Position numbers and translations under genes: made by a program
Part shown: piece after piece, positions 49,257 to 62,075 of the stretch
How positions within the stretch are numbered: position 1 is the stretch's first letter
Layout: each line of letters opens with the position of its first letter
NCBI RefSeq assembly: GCF_024139115.2
Contig: NC_085139.1
Location: forward strand, 101,108,158 to 101,172,157
From: Armigeres subalbatus
Taxonomy: Eukaryota; Arthropoda; Insecta; Diptera; Culicidae
Length of the DNA: 64,000 nt
Direction: 5' to 3'
Notes under the pieces: generated by a model
The model's input: the letters and a program-made list of their open reading frames with translations, nothing else
Told to the model about the DNA's origin: nothing
Database searches by the model: none

Positions 49257-49680
49257 CAGGGTTGTAAATATTCGGCAGCACTGGATGAACGTGATGTTTT
49301 TTATATCATTTTTTTTTTCTTCCTGCTTTGAAATCAACCTCACATTCCCGGAGAGGCAGAAAAGTAAACAATAGAACTCACATCACCCACTGCGCAGCGA
49401 AGATGAAATTTACCACAGCAAAATGTACACATTCACCCAGCAAATTAAAAAAAAATCACCACGCGTTTAAATGGGCCACTCACAGTCATACGGTAAGGCG
49501 CGAACTGAGCAGCCTGTCAGAGCGACTTGTGAGTGGCCGAATGCGAAATTGAACAATCGGTGTTGGAAATGATTTTTCAGCTGCACCCAGTCGCACTCAC
49601 CACGGCGGCGATGAAGGCGACTGCAGATTATACTGAGATCCATGTTTTTACTGCATTGAATGTGAAATATTTCTACCCTG
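49257..49680. mobile_element. hAT-type MITE, 424 bp, perfect 8-bp TSD
   Basis: The left end is CAGGGTTGTAAATATTC. The complement of the right end begins CAGGGTAGAAATATTTC, so both share CAGGGT and AAATATT. ATCCCGTC lies on both sides (49249-49256 and 49681-49688), an identical 8-bp duplication of the hAT type, and it is part of a normal A7 unit. An internal near-perfect hairpin is formed by 49474-49487 and 49524-49538. Frames inside are short and there is no transposase, so it is non-autonomous. The intact duplication suggests a fairly recent insertion. Confidence 0.9.
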
Positions 49681-52600
49681 ATCCCGTCAGGATTCTCGGC
49701 AAAATCTCGTTAGGATTCTCGGCAGAATCCCGTCAGTATTCTCGGCAGAATCCCGTCAGGATTCTCAGCCGAATCCCGTCAGGATTCGCGGCCGAATCCC
49801 GTTAGGATTCTCAACAAAATTTTTCCAGGATTCTCAGCAGAATCCCGTCAGGATTTTCGGCCGATTCTCAGCAGAATCCTGTAAGGATTCTCATAAGAAT
49901 CTCGTCAGGATTCTCGACAGAATCCCATCAGGATTCTCGACAGAATCTCGTCAGGATCCTCGGCAGAATCTCGTCAGGATTCTCGACAAAATCCTGTAAG
50001 GATTCTCGACAGAATCCCGTTAGGATTCTCGACAGAATCCCGTCTGGACTCTCGACAGAATCCAGTCAGGATTCTCGACAGAATCCCGTCAGGATTCTCG
50101 ACAGAATCCCGTCAGGATTCTCGACAGAATCCCGTCAGGATTCTTGACAGAATCTTGTCAGGATTCTCGACAGAATCCCGTCAGGATTCTCGGCAGAATC
50201 TCGTCAGGATTCTCGACAGAATCCCGTCAGGATTCTCGACAGAATCTAATCAGGATTCTCGACAAAATCCCGTCAGGATTCTCGACAGAATCTCATCAGG
50301 ATTGTCAGCCAAATCCCGTCAGGATTCTCAGCCGAATCCCGTCAGGATTATCGACAGAATCCCGTCAGGACTCTCGGCAGAATCTCGTCAAGATTCTCGG
50401 TAGAATCCCGTCAGGATTCTCGCCAGAATCCCTTCAAGATTCTCGACAGAATCCCGTCAGGATTCTCGACAGAATCTCGTCAGGATTATCGATAGAATCC
50501 CGTCAGGATTCTCAACAGAATCCCGTCAAGATTCTCGACAGAATCCCGTCAGGATTCTCGACAGAATCTCGTCAGGATTATCGATAGAATCCCGTCAGGA
50601 TTCTCAACAGAATCCCGTCACGATTCTCAACAGAATCCCGTCAGGATTCTCGACAGAATCCCGTCAGGATTCTCGGCAGAATCTCGTCAGAATTCTCAGC
50701 CGAATCCCGCCAGGATTCTCGACAGAATCCCGTCAGGATTCTGGACAGAATTCCGTCAGGTTTTTGGACAGAATCCTGTCTGGATTCTCGACAGAATCCC
50801 ATCAAGATTTTTGGCAGAATTCCGTCAGAATTCTCAGCCGAATCCGGCCAGGATTCTCGACAGAATCTCGTCAGGATTCTCGACAGAATCCCGTCAGGTT
50901 TTCCGACAAATTTCCTTCAGGATTCTCGACAGAATCCCGTCAGGATTCTCGACAGAATCCCGTCAGGATTCTCGACAGAATCCCGTCAGGATTCTCGACA
51001 GAATCCCGTCAGGATTCTCGACAGAATCCCGTCAGGATTCTCGACAGAATCCCGTCAGGATTCTCGGCAGAATATCGTCGGGATTCTGGGCAGAATTCCC
51101 GGCAGGATTCTCGACAGAATCCCGTCAGGATTCTCGACAGAATCCCGTCAGGATTCTCGACAGAATCCCGTCAGGATTCTCGACAGAATCCCGTCAGGAT
51201 TCTCGACAGAATCCCGTCAGGATTCTCGACAGAATCCCGTCAGGATTCTCGACAGAATCCCGTCAGGATTCTCGACAGAATCCCGTCAGGATTCTCGACA
51301 GAATCCCGTCAGGATTCTCGACAGAATCCCGTCAGGATTCTCGACAGAATCTCGTCAGGATTCTCGACAGAATCCCGTCAGGATTCTCGACAGAATCCCG
51401 TCAGGATTCTCGGCAGAATCTCGTCAGAATTCTCAGCCGAATCCCGCCAGGATTATCGACAGAATCCCGTCAGGATTCTCGACAGAATCCCGTCAGGATT
51501 CTCGACAGAATCCCGTCAGGATTCTCGACAGAATCCCGTCAGGATTCTCGACAGAATCCCGTCAGGATTCTCGACAGAATCCCGTCAGGATTCTCGACAG
51601 AATCCCGTCAGGATTCTCGACAGAATCCCATCAGGATTCTTGACAGAATCTCGTCAGGATTCTCGACAGAATCCCGTCAGGATTCTTGGCAGAATCTCAT
51701 CAGGATTCTCAGCCAAATCCCGTCAGGATTCTCAGCCGAATCCCGTCAGGATTCTCAGCCGAATCCCGTCAGGATTCTCAGCCGAATCCCGTCAGGATTC
51801 TCAGCCGAATCCCGTCAGGATTCTCAGCCGAATCCCGTCAGGATTCTCAGCCGAATCCCGTCAGGATTCTCAGCCGAATCCCGTCAGGATTCTCAGCCGA
51901 ATCCCGTCAGGATTCTCGACAGAATCCCGTCAGGATTCTCGACAGAATCCCGTCTGGATTCTCGGCAGAATCCCGTCTGGATTCTCGGCAAAATCCCGTC
52001 AGGATTCTCGGCAGAATCCCGTCAGGATTCTCGGTAGAATCCTGTCAGGATTCTCAGCAGAATCCCGTCAAGATTCTCGACAGAATCCCATCAGGATTCT
52101 CGACAGAATCCCGTCTGGATTCTCGACAGAATCCCGTCAGGATTCTCGACAGAATCCCGTTAGGATTTTCGACCGAATCTCGTCTGGACTCTCGACAGAA
52201 TCCGGTCTGAATTCTCGACAGACTCCCGTCTGGATTCTCGACAGAATTTCGTCAGGATTCTCGACAGAATCCCATCAGGATTCTCGACAGAATCTCGTCA
52301 GGATCCTCGGCAGAATCCCGCCCTAGTAGCACAGTTCACATCGATTTGGTTGCAGCAACTCCAATGTGACTGGATTTGGTCGCATATGTGTCACATTGAC
52401 TGATATGTAACAAGTGTGCTACTCGGGCGTTAGGATTCTCGACAGAATCCCGTCTGGACTCTCGACAGAATCCAGTCAGGATTCTCGGCAGAATCTTGTC
52501 AGAATTCTCGGCAGAATCCCGTCAGGATTCTCGGCAGAATCCCGTCAGAATTCTAGACAGAATTTCGTCAGGATTCTCGACAGATACCGTCAAAATTCTT

Positions 52601-53480
52601 GACAGAATCCCGTCAGGTTTCTCGACAGAATCCCGTCAGGATTTTCGACAGAATCTCTTCAGGATTCTCGACAAAATCCCGACAGGTTTCTGGACAGAAT
52701 CTCGTCAGGATTCTCGACAAAATCCCGTCAGGATTCTCGACACAATCCAGTCAGGATCCGCGACACAATCTCGTCAGGATTCTCGATATAATCCCGTCAG
52801 GATTCTCGACACAATCCCGTCAGGATTCTCGACAGAATTTTGTCAGGATTCTCGACACAATCCCGTCAGCATTCTCGACAGAATTTTGTCAGGATTCTCG
52901 ACAGAATCCCGTCAGGATTCTCGACAGATTCCCGTTAGGATTTTAGTCAGAATCCCGTTAGAATTGTAGGCAGAATCCCGTTGGGGTTCTCGGCAGAATC
53001 CCATTGAGACTCTCGACAGAGTCCCGTTGGGACTCTCGGCAGTATCCCGTTGGGATTCTCGGCAGAATCCCGTTGGGATTCTCGGCAGAATCCCGTTGGG
53101 ATTCTCGGCAGAATCATGTTGAGATTCTCGGCAGAATCCCGTTAGGACTCTCGGCAGAATCTCGTCAGATTTTTTTTAAATAATCCCGCTAGAATTTTCG
53201 GCATTTTCCCTTCAGTTTTCTCGCTAGAATATCGTCTGCATTCTTGGCATAGTCTTTTCAATATCCTTTATATAAACTTGTCAAAATTGCCAGCAGAGTT
53301 TCGCCATAATTTTGTTAATATGTTTAGTAGAATAATGCCAAGATTTCAAAATAAAGTTCCGTAATTTTTTTTAAAGAATACTGCTATGATCCTTGGCAGA
53401 ATCTTTTCAGGATATTTCTCGCCAGAATACCGTTTGGATTCTCAGCAAAATCCCTTCAGGATTGAAGATAAAACTTATTC
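49681..53480 (+). repeat. Array A7, right part: spacer CGTCA, linker TCGACA
   Basis: About 165 units. The run 50930-51640 is nearly uniform with linker TCGACA. About nine units with linker TCAGCC follow at 51705-51905. At 52970-53150 the spacer becomes CGTTG with linker TCGGCA. The right edge decays from about 53160. A 107-bp MITE sits at 52321-52427. The plus strand is stop-free (frames up to 520 codons) while the minus strand unit contains TGA, so the frames are repeat artefacts. Confidence 0.96.
52321..52427. mobile_element. 107-bp MITE with CCC(T/G)AGTAGCACA ends and CG duplication
   Basis: The left end is CCCTAGTAGCACAGTT. The complement of the right end is CCCGAGTAGCACACTT, 14 of 16 identical. 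CG precedes (52319-52320) and follows (52428-52429). Removing the element and one CG restores an ordinary A7 unit (AATCCCG joined to TTAGGATTC). The interior has a partial direct repeat around TTTGGTTGCA and TTTGGTCGCA. There is no coding capacity. Confidence 0.85.
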
Positions 53481-56344
53481 AAGGCTTTACTGCCGCCATA
53501 CGCATATTTGTCCCATGTTTGCTGGGATTTCCTATCTATCCATGGGACAATTGTGCGTTGAACGGCAGTTTAGTAAAACCCAAACATATTTTTGATAGAA
53601 TTCTTACAGGTCTTTTACATTATTGCTCAAGGACTTTTGTTAGAATAAAATTCTGACTCCTTACAAACGTTGTTTTATAATGCTCGATTGAGTTTATATT
53701 CGCCTCCGAACTGAACTGAACACGCCAGTGTTGACAATCACTGCCGCCTAGTCAGAAAGTAAGCTGATGTCGCCTTCCAATGAAACCTCAATCTCAGCCG
53801 CCTCTGAAGCCAATCTCCCATTACGTTAACCACCAGTCAAACCATGAGCCAACCAATGCGATAATGATAGGATAAATTGAAAATTTGACAAAACTTCATT
53901 GCCGCTCGCCTCCTCTGTGTACGCCAGCACAACACGACTCCGTAACTCCGCCAACACCGACGACGAAGTAGCGCTGGAAGAAGCGTAAACATTCCCCATT
54001 ACACATTCATGATTTTTCGCACCTCCCGGCTTCCACCAGCCCGAATCCGCCGCAACGCGAATCCGGTGAAAAGTTGTAAAAAGCTGTTTGTTGCTCCGCG
54101 CTGCGGAACTTGATTTGAATGTGTAAATATTTCCACAACCCTGGGCGCGCACATCCTTCTGGAGAGGCGGTGCGCGCGCGGCGGTGGTTCAGTACCCCTT
54201 TGGGCGCGCCGCACTGGAGTAGCAACGACGACGGTACCGACGAAAATTTGCATTTTCCAATCGGAAAAAGCGATGGAATAATCCATCTTGTACCTTGATC
54301 GGTCCTTTTTAACGGTTAACGATTTTGAAAACAGTTTCAAATACAAGAATAATCTTTTTCAATATAAACAACTCAAATACAAGAACAATCTTTTTCAATC
54401 AATTTCATAAGTCGGTACTGCAAATGAACGCCAAATTCACAATGTAGTTCAAACATGTTGTAGGGCGGACAACCTCTCAAATAAAGACAATACTAATAAT
54501 GATTTAGAACAATTGAAAAAATAAAAAATATTAGAAAGTTTTTGTAGAACTTTGTTTCGATGGGGTATAGAGAATGAAATACATTTATTCTACAAACACA
54601 TTCCCTTGTTATGAAATTGTAATGCTGTAGATAGTAAAGTATTTTGATCCTAAATTTGACATTTGATTATTTTTCTGCAAACGTTCATCTTGTGCTCGGA
54701 TTACTGGTTGGCATTATAAGAAAAGTAACCATTCACGGTGCAGCACTTGACAGAAAGTTGGAGTACTTTCCGCTCAACGCATCAATTCACTCACTTTCGG
54801 GAAAAAAGGTAAACGAAAACGACGACGAGACGCTGCAAAACGATATGTGCGCGCGAAACAAGAAGAGTGGTTGGTTCAAGGATGTGTGGTGCATGCATTA
54901 TTCATAAATCAATTTGGCTGTGCACACGGGGGATGATTCCTTTACATTTACACACCGTCTTGGCGTTCTTTTTGAGCGGAATGATGCGCCAGAAGAAAGG
55001 GGGTGGTTTTGATGCCGGAAAACAATCGAAAGCACGCGAATAAATAATACACATCGCATCGGATGCGCGAAGACTGCAAGGCCGGGAGAGCTTCACGGGG
55101 GAGGATTTTTTTTGGCAACACAATTTGCACATCAACTTGTATGGCTTAAGTAGTCCGGATGCTGTATTGAAAGGGAAATTTCAGAGCGGAAATTCCATCG
55201 ATGGAGAATTCGTGTTAAGGCACTGACAAAAGAATACTATTCTGCGTGTATGATATGTAAATAACTGTCGGGGGGTTCATTATTGGAAAACAAATCGGGG
55301 AAACGAACCGATAAATATGTTAATAAGACTGAATAATATGCTTTTGAACAAACTGTTAGGGACACGGCAGGTATTTTCGTCTGTTCGTCATAGTTGCGAA
55401 AACCAATAAAAAAGACGCTTTTTTGTAAAACTCATGCGTACCAAATCGTGAGCTCAGGAAAAACGTTCTACTATAGTGGAGTTCTAGCAAATGTACGTTG
55501 CTTTCATTGGTTTTAGCCCCTACGACGAAGGACGGAAATACCTGCCGTGTCCCTACCGTTTCAGAAATGAATCAGTTATTAAAACATCAGAGATTTCTGC
55601 GGTTTTACACAGAGAGTAGATTCTTTTCATACACATTCCACACTTACACAATCAGTATGCCATTCATTGGACGACATCATTTAGATGGATCGAAAGCTTA
55701 CCTGAAAAGGAAAAAAAAGATAGTACATGAGTTATACGTAAACTTTAATCATTTCAAAATATTCGACTATTATTACGTTTTGTTGTTCAACATTGAGCCG
55801 TATTCGCCATGATTCAAGTTTCCCATAATACAAGTTCCATAGAAATGCTTGCACACTTATTTATTTATTCAATAAAACGGATGAGATGAAATTTGCCTAA
55901 GAAATTTCGTCACAAAATGAATCATTGAACAAATGTACCATGCGTCTCCATATGCTTTTATGCTTATATGCTGCTGAACAGTTTTCAAAATCCCTACCTA
56001 TCGCGTGCTCTAAGAAGTCCATTTTTGCCTGAAAAAGACTCTTCGTGACATTCGGATATCGAAATAACAAATATTATCGTAATAACTTAGTATTCTAACT
56101 TATCTGAACATGCAAGTGACTTCAACGCCGTTAAAGCGATGATCCTCTTCCTACCTTTTGACCAAATAATCTCGGAATTTTCCCAATCAAACATCAAACG
56201 CCAGTACCCAGTCGGTTTTAGAGGTCAAGAACTACAAGTACGACACATAAACATAGCGAATATAAATTTACTGTCAACCAGTGTTATCGATCACAAATCT
56301 TGGGTGCCAAAACTTATGGCAATTGATGCCAAAAAAGGTTCCTG
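53481..56344. other. Non-repetitive spacer, no supportable gene
   Basis: About 2.9 kb between A7 and A8, including a GC-rich patch at 54130-54240. Frames up to 115 codons occur on both strands and none is recognised. I see no RNA gene or clear promoter. Confidence 0.5.
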
Positions 56345-59300
56345 ATCGGTCCAGTCAGGATCCCATGCAAAATCCGGTCGAGATTCCATTCGGAATTCGT
56401 AAGCGATTTAATTCGGATGACGAAATTCGAAATCCGATCAGGATCCAATTCAGCATCCGCTTAAGATCATAAGGATTCTATTCGGATTCCGGTCAGGGTC
56501 AGGAATCTGGTCAAGATTCTCTTCGGAATCTGGTCAAGATTCTCTTCGGAATCTGGTCAAGATTCTCTTCGGAATCTGGTCAAGATTCTCTTCGGAATCT
56601 GGTCAAGATTCTCTTCGGAATCTGGTCAAGATTCTCTTCGGAATCTGGTCAAGATTCTCTTCGGAATAACAGGATTCCATCCGAATCCGAACAGGATTCC
56701 ATCCGGAATCTGAACAGGATTCCATCCGAATCTGAACAGGATTCCATCCGAATCGAACAGGATTCCATCCGGAATCCGAACAGGATTCCATCCGGAATCG
56801 AACAGGATTCCATCCGGAATCCGAACAGGATTCCATCCGGAATCCGAACAGTCAAGATTCTCTTCGAAATCTGGTCAAGATTCTTTTCGGAATCTGGTCA
56901 AGATTCTTCCATTCGGAATCCGAACAGGTTTTCCATCCGGAATCCGAGCAAGATTCCATCCGGAATCCGACCAGGATTCCATTCGGAATCCGACCAGGAT
57001 TCCATTCGGAATCCGACCACGATTCCATTCGGAATCCGACCAGGATTCCATCCAGAATCCGAGCAGGATTCCATCCGGAATCCGAGCAGGATTCCATCCG
57101 GAATCCAAGCAGGATTCCATCCGGAATTCGACCAGGATTCCATCCGGAATTCGACCAGGATTCCATCCGGAATCCGAGCAGGATTCTATCTGGAATCTGA
57201 GGAGGATTCCATTCGGAATCCGAGGAGGATTCCATTCGGAATCCGAGGAGGATTCCATCCGGAATCCGAGGAGGATTCCATCCGGAATCCGAGGAGGATT
57301 CCATCCGGAATCCGAACAGGATTCCATCCGGAATCCAAACAGGATTCCATCCGGAATCCAAACAGGATTACATCCGGAATCCAAACAGGATTCCATCCGG
57401 AATCCGAACAGCATTCCATCCGGAATCCGAACAGGATTCCATACGGAATCGAACAGGATTCCATCCGGAAATCGAACAGGATCCCATCCGGAATCCGAAC
57501 AGGATTCCATCCGGAATCCGAACAGGATTCCATCCGGAATCGAACAGGATTCCATCCGGAATCGAACAGGATTCCATCCGATTCGAACAGGATTCCATCC
57601 GGAATCGAACAAGATTCCATCCGGAATCCGGAACAGGATTCCATCTAGAATCCGAAAAGGATTCCATCCGGAATCGAAAAGGATTCCATCTGGAATTCGA
57701 ACAGGAATCCATCCGGAATTCGAACAGGAATCCATCCGAAATCCGAACAGAATTCCATCCGAAATCTGAACAGAATTCCATCCGAAATCCGAACAGGATT
57801 CCATCCGGAATCCGAACAGGATTCCATCCGGAATCCGAACAGGATTCCATCCGGAATCCGAACAGGATTCCATCCGGAATCCGAACAGGATTCCATCCGG
57901 AATCCGAATAGGATTCCATCCGGAATCCGAACAGGATTCCATCCGGAATCTGAACAGGATTCCATCCGGAATCCGAACAGGATTCCATCCGGAATCCGAA
58001 CAGGATTCCATCCAGAATCCGGACAGGATTCCATCCGGAATCCAAACAGTCAAGATTCTCTTCGGAATCTGGTCAAGATTCTTTTCGGAATCTAGTCAAG
58101 ATTCTCTTCCATTCGGAATCCGAACAGGTTTTCCATCCGGAATCCGAGCAGGGTTCTATTCGAAATCCGAGCAGGATTCTATCCGAAATCCGAGCAGGAT
58201 TCCATCCGGATTTCGAGCAGGATTCCATCCGGAATCTGAGCAGGATTCCCTCCGAAATCCGAGCAGGATTTCATCCGAAATCTGAGCAGAATTCCATCCG
58301 AATTCAAGCAGGATTTCATCCGGAATTCGACCAGGATTCCATCCGTAATTCGACCAAGATTCCATCCGGAATCCGAGCAGGATTCTATCTGGAATCTGAG
58401 GAGGATTCCATTCGGAATCCGAGGAGGATTCCATCCGGAATCCGAACAGGATTCCATCCGGAATCCAAAAAGGATTCCATGCGGAATCTAAACAGGATTC
58501 CATCCGGAATCCAAACAGGATTCCATCCGGAATCCTAACAGGATTCCATCCGGAATCCGAACAGCATTCCATCCGAAATCCTAACAGGATTCCATACGGA
58601 ATCCGAACAGGATTCCATCCGGAATCGAACAGGATCCATCCCCATCCGGAATCAAACAGGATTCCATCCGGAATCGAACAGGATTCCATCCGGAATCGAA
58701 CAGGATTCCATCCGGAATCCGAACAGGATTCCATTCGGAATCCGACAAGGATTCCATCCGGAATTCGAACAGGATTCCATCCGAATCCAGAACAGGATTC
58801 CATCCGGAATCCGAACAGGATTCCATCCGGAATCTGAACAGGATTCCATCCGGAATCCGAACAGGATTCCATCCGGAATCCGAACAGGATTCCATCCGGA
58901 ATCCGAACAGGATTCCATCCGGAATCCGAACAGGATTCCATCCGGAATCCGAACAGGATTCCATCCGGAATACGAACAGATTCCATCCGAATCGAACAGG
59001 ATTCCATCCGGAATCGAACAGGATTCCATCCGGAATCCGAACAGGATTCCATCCGGAATCCGAACAGGATTCCATCCAGATTCGAACAGATTCCATCCGG
59101 AACTGAACAGGATTCCATTCGGATTCCGAGCATGATTCCATTCGGAATCCGAGCATGATTCCATCCGAATCCGAACAGGATTCCATCCGGAATCCGAACA
59201 GGATTCCATCCGGAATCCGAACAGGATTCCATCCGGAATCCGAACAGGATTCCATCCGGAATCCGAACAGGATTCCATCCGGAATCCGAGCAGGATTCCA

Positions 59301-62075
59301 TCCGGAATCCGAGCAGGATTCCATCCGGAATCCGAGCAGGATTCCATCCGAATCCGAACAGTCAAGATCTCTTCGGAATCTGGTCAAGATTCTTTTCGGA
59401 ATCTAGTAAAGATTCTCTTCCATTCCGGAATCCGAACAGGTTTTCCATCCGGAATCCGAGCAGGATCCCATCAGGAATTTGAGCAGGATTCCATCTGGAT
59501 TTCGCGCAGGCTTCCATCCGGAATCCAAGCAGGATTCCATCCGGAATCTGAAAAGATTCCATCCGGAATCTGAAAAAGATTCCATCCGGAATCGAAAAGG
59601 ATTCCATCCGAATCTCGAAAAGGATTCCATCCGGAATCTGGAAAAGGATTCCATCCGGAATCCGAACAGGATTCCATCCGGAATCCGAACAGGATTCCAT
59701 CCGAATTTCGAACAGGATTCCATCTGGAACAGGATTCCATCCGAATCCGAACAGGATTCCATCCGGAATCCGAACAGGATTCCATCCGGAATCCAAACAG
59801 GATTCCATCCGCAATCCAAAGAAGATTCCATTCGCAATCCAAACAGGATTCCATCCGCAATCCAAACAGGATTCCATCCCGAATCCGAACAGGATTCCAT
59901 CCGCAATCCGAACAGGATTCCATCCGCAATCCGAACAGGATTCCATCCGCAATCCGAACAGGATTCCATCCGCAATCCGAACAGGATTCCATCCGCAATC
60001 CGAACAGGATTCCATCCGCAATCCGAACAGGATTCCATCCGGAATCCGAACAGGCTTCCACCCGGAATCCGAACAGAATTCCATCCAGAATCGAACAGGA
60101 TTCCATCCGAATCCAAACAGTCAAGATTCTCTTCGGAATCTGGTCAAGCTTCGTTTCGGAATCTAGTAAAGCTTCTCTTACATTAGGAATCCGAACAGGT
60201 GTTCCATCCGGAATCCGAGCAGGATTCCAACCGGACTCCGAGCAGGATTCCATCCGGATTCCAAGCCGGATTCCATCCGGAATCAAGCAGGATTCCATCC
60301 GGAATCCGAAAAGGATTCCATCCGAATTCGAAAAGGATTCCATCCGAATCCGAAAAGGATTCCATCCGAATCCGAAAGGATTCCATCCGGAATCCGAACA
60401 GGATTCCATCCGAATCTGAACAGGATTCCATCCGGAATCCGAACAGGATTCCATCCGAATCCGAACAGGATTCCATCTGGAATCCGACCAGGATTCCATC
60501 CGGAATCCAAACAGGATTCCATCTGAAATCCAAACAGGATTCCATCCGAGCTCCGAACAGAATTGCCTTTGGAATCCGAACAGAATTGCCTTTGGAATCC
60601 GAACAGAATTCCATCCGGAATCCGACCAGGATTCCATTCGGAATCCGGCCAGGATTCCATTCGGAATCCGGCCAGGATTCCATCCGAATCCGAACAGGAT
60701 TCCATCCGAATCCGAACAGGATTCCATCCGAATCCGGAACAGGATTCCATCCGGATTCCGAACAGGATTCCATCCGGAATCCGAACAAGATTCCATCCGG
60801 AATCCGAACAGGATTCCATCCGGAATCCGAACAGGATTCCATCCAGAATCCGAAAAGGATTCCATCCGGCGTCCGAAAAGAATTCCATCCGGATTCGAAA
60901 GGATTCCATCCGGAATCGAAAGGATTCCATCCGGAATCCGAAAAGGATTCCATCCGAATCGAAAAGGATTCCATCCGGAATCGAACAGGATTCCATCCGG
61001 AATCCGGAACAGGATTCCATACGGAATCCGGAACAGGATTCCATCCGGAATCCCGAACAGAATCCCGTCACGCGACCGGAACAGGATTCCAGCCGGAATC
61101 CGGAAAAGGATTCCATCCGGAATCCGGAACAGGACTCCATCAGGAATACGAACAGGATTCAACGCGGAATACGAAAAGGTTTCCTTCCGGAATCCGAACA
61201 GGATTCCATCCGGAATCCGAATAGGATTCCATCCGGAATCGAATAGGATTCCATCCGAATCCGAATAGATTCCATCCGAATCCGAACAGGATTCCATCCG
61301 GAATCTGAACAAGATTCCATCCGGAATCCGAACAGGATTCCATCCGAATCCGAACAGGATTCCATCCAGAATCGAACAGGATTCCATCCAGAATCCGAAC
61401 AGGATTCCATCCGGAAACCAAACAGTCAAGATTATCTTCGGAATCTGGTCAAGATTCTCTTCGGAATCTGGTCAAGATTCTCTTCCATTCGGAATCCGAA
61501 CAGGTTTTCCATCCGGAATCCGAGCAGGATTCCAACCGGAATCCGAGCAGGATTCCATCCGGAATCCGAGCAGGATTCCATCCGGAATCCGAGCAGGATT
61601 CCATCCGGAATCCAAGCAGGATTCCATCCGGAATCCGAAAAGGATTCCATCCGGAATCCGAAAAGGATTCCATCCGGAATCCGAAAAGGATTCCATCCGG
61701 AATCCGAAAAGGATTCCATCCGGAATCCGAAAAGGATTCCATCCGGAATCCGAAAAGGATTCCATCCGGAATCCGAAAAGGATTCCATCCGGAATCCGAA
61801 CAGGATTCCATCCGGAATCCGAACAGGATTCCATCCGGAATCCGAACAGGATTCCATCCGGAATCCGAACAGGATTCCATCCGGAATCCGAACAGGATTC
61901 CATCCGGAATCCGAACAGGATTCCATCCGGAATCCGAACAGGATTCCATCCGGAATCCGAACAGGATTCCATCCGGAATCCGAACAGGATTCCATCCAGA
62001 ATCCGAACAGGATTCCATCCGGAATCCGAACAGGATTCCATCCGGAATCCGAACAGGATTCCATCCGAGTGAAAT
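56345..62075 (+). repeat. Array A8, left arm: spacer GAACA, linker CATCCG
   Basis: About 249 units of GAATCC, spacer GAACA (or GAGCA, GAGGA, GAAAA), GGATTC, linker CATCCG. Five leader markers with GTCAAGATTCTC (56851, 58049, 59361, 60120, 61425) divide it into higher-order blocks. After each leader a GGTTTTCC-type unit is usually followed by a GAGCA run, then GAGGA or GAAAA units, then GAACA units. An eight-copy run of a related unit (GGAATCTGGTCAAGATTC) stands at 56500-56670. A GCAATCC variant run is at 59810-60030. The block 61515-62065 is nearly perfect. The unit is stop-free on both strands; the frames are not genes. Confidence 0.97.
56500..56670 (+). repeat. A8 leader subarray
   Basis: About seven to eight copies of a 23-bp unit with GGAATCTGGTCAAGATTC followed by TCTTC. 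Shorter two- or three-copy versions recur at 56851, 58049, 59361, 60120 and 61425, where they separate blocks of the main unit. Confidence 0.9.

Noticed and set aside
49257..49680. Unique spacer with a small gene (frames 49328-49552 and 49533-49805)
   Set aside because: The stretch is bounded by CAGGG ends and a perfect 8-bp duplication, so it is a transposon insert. The second frame runs into the array.
56875..58053. Long minus-strand frames in A8 with a tryptophan- and serine-rich periodic product
   Set aside because: Same arithmetic effect of a stop-free unit. The plus strand is open over the same array (for example 59479-60186 and 60199-61224), and substitutions show no codon pattern.
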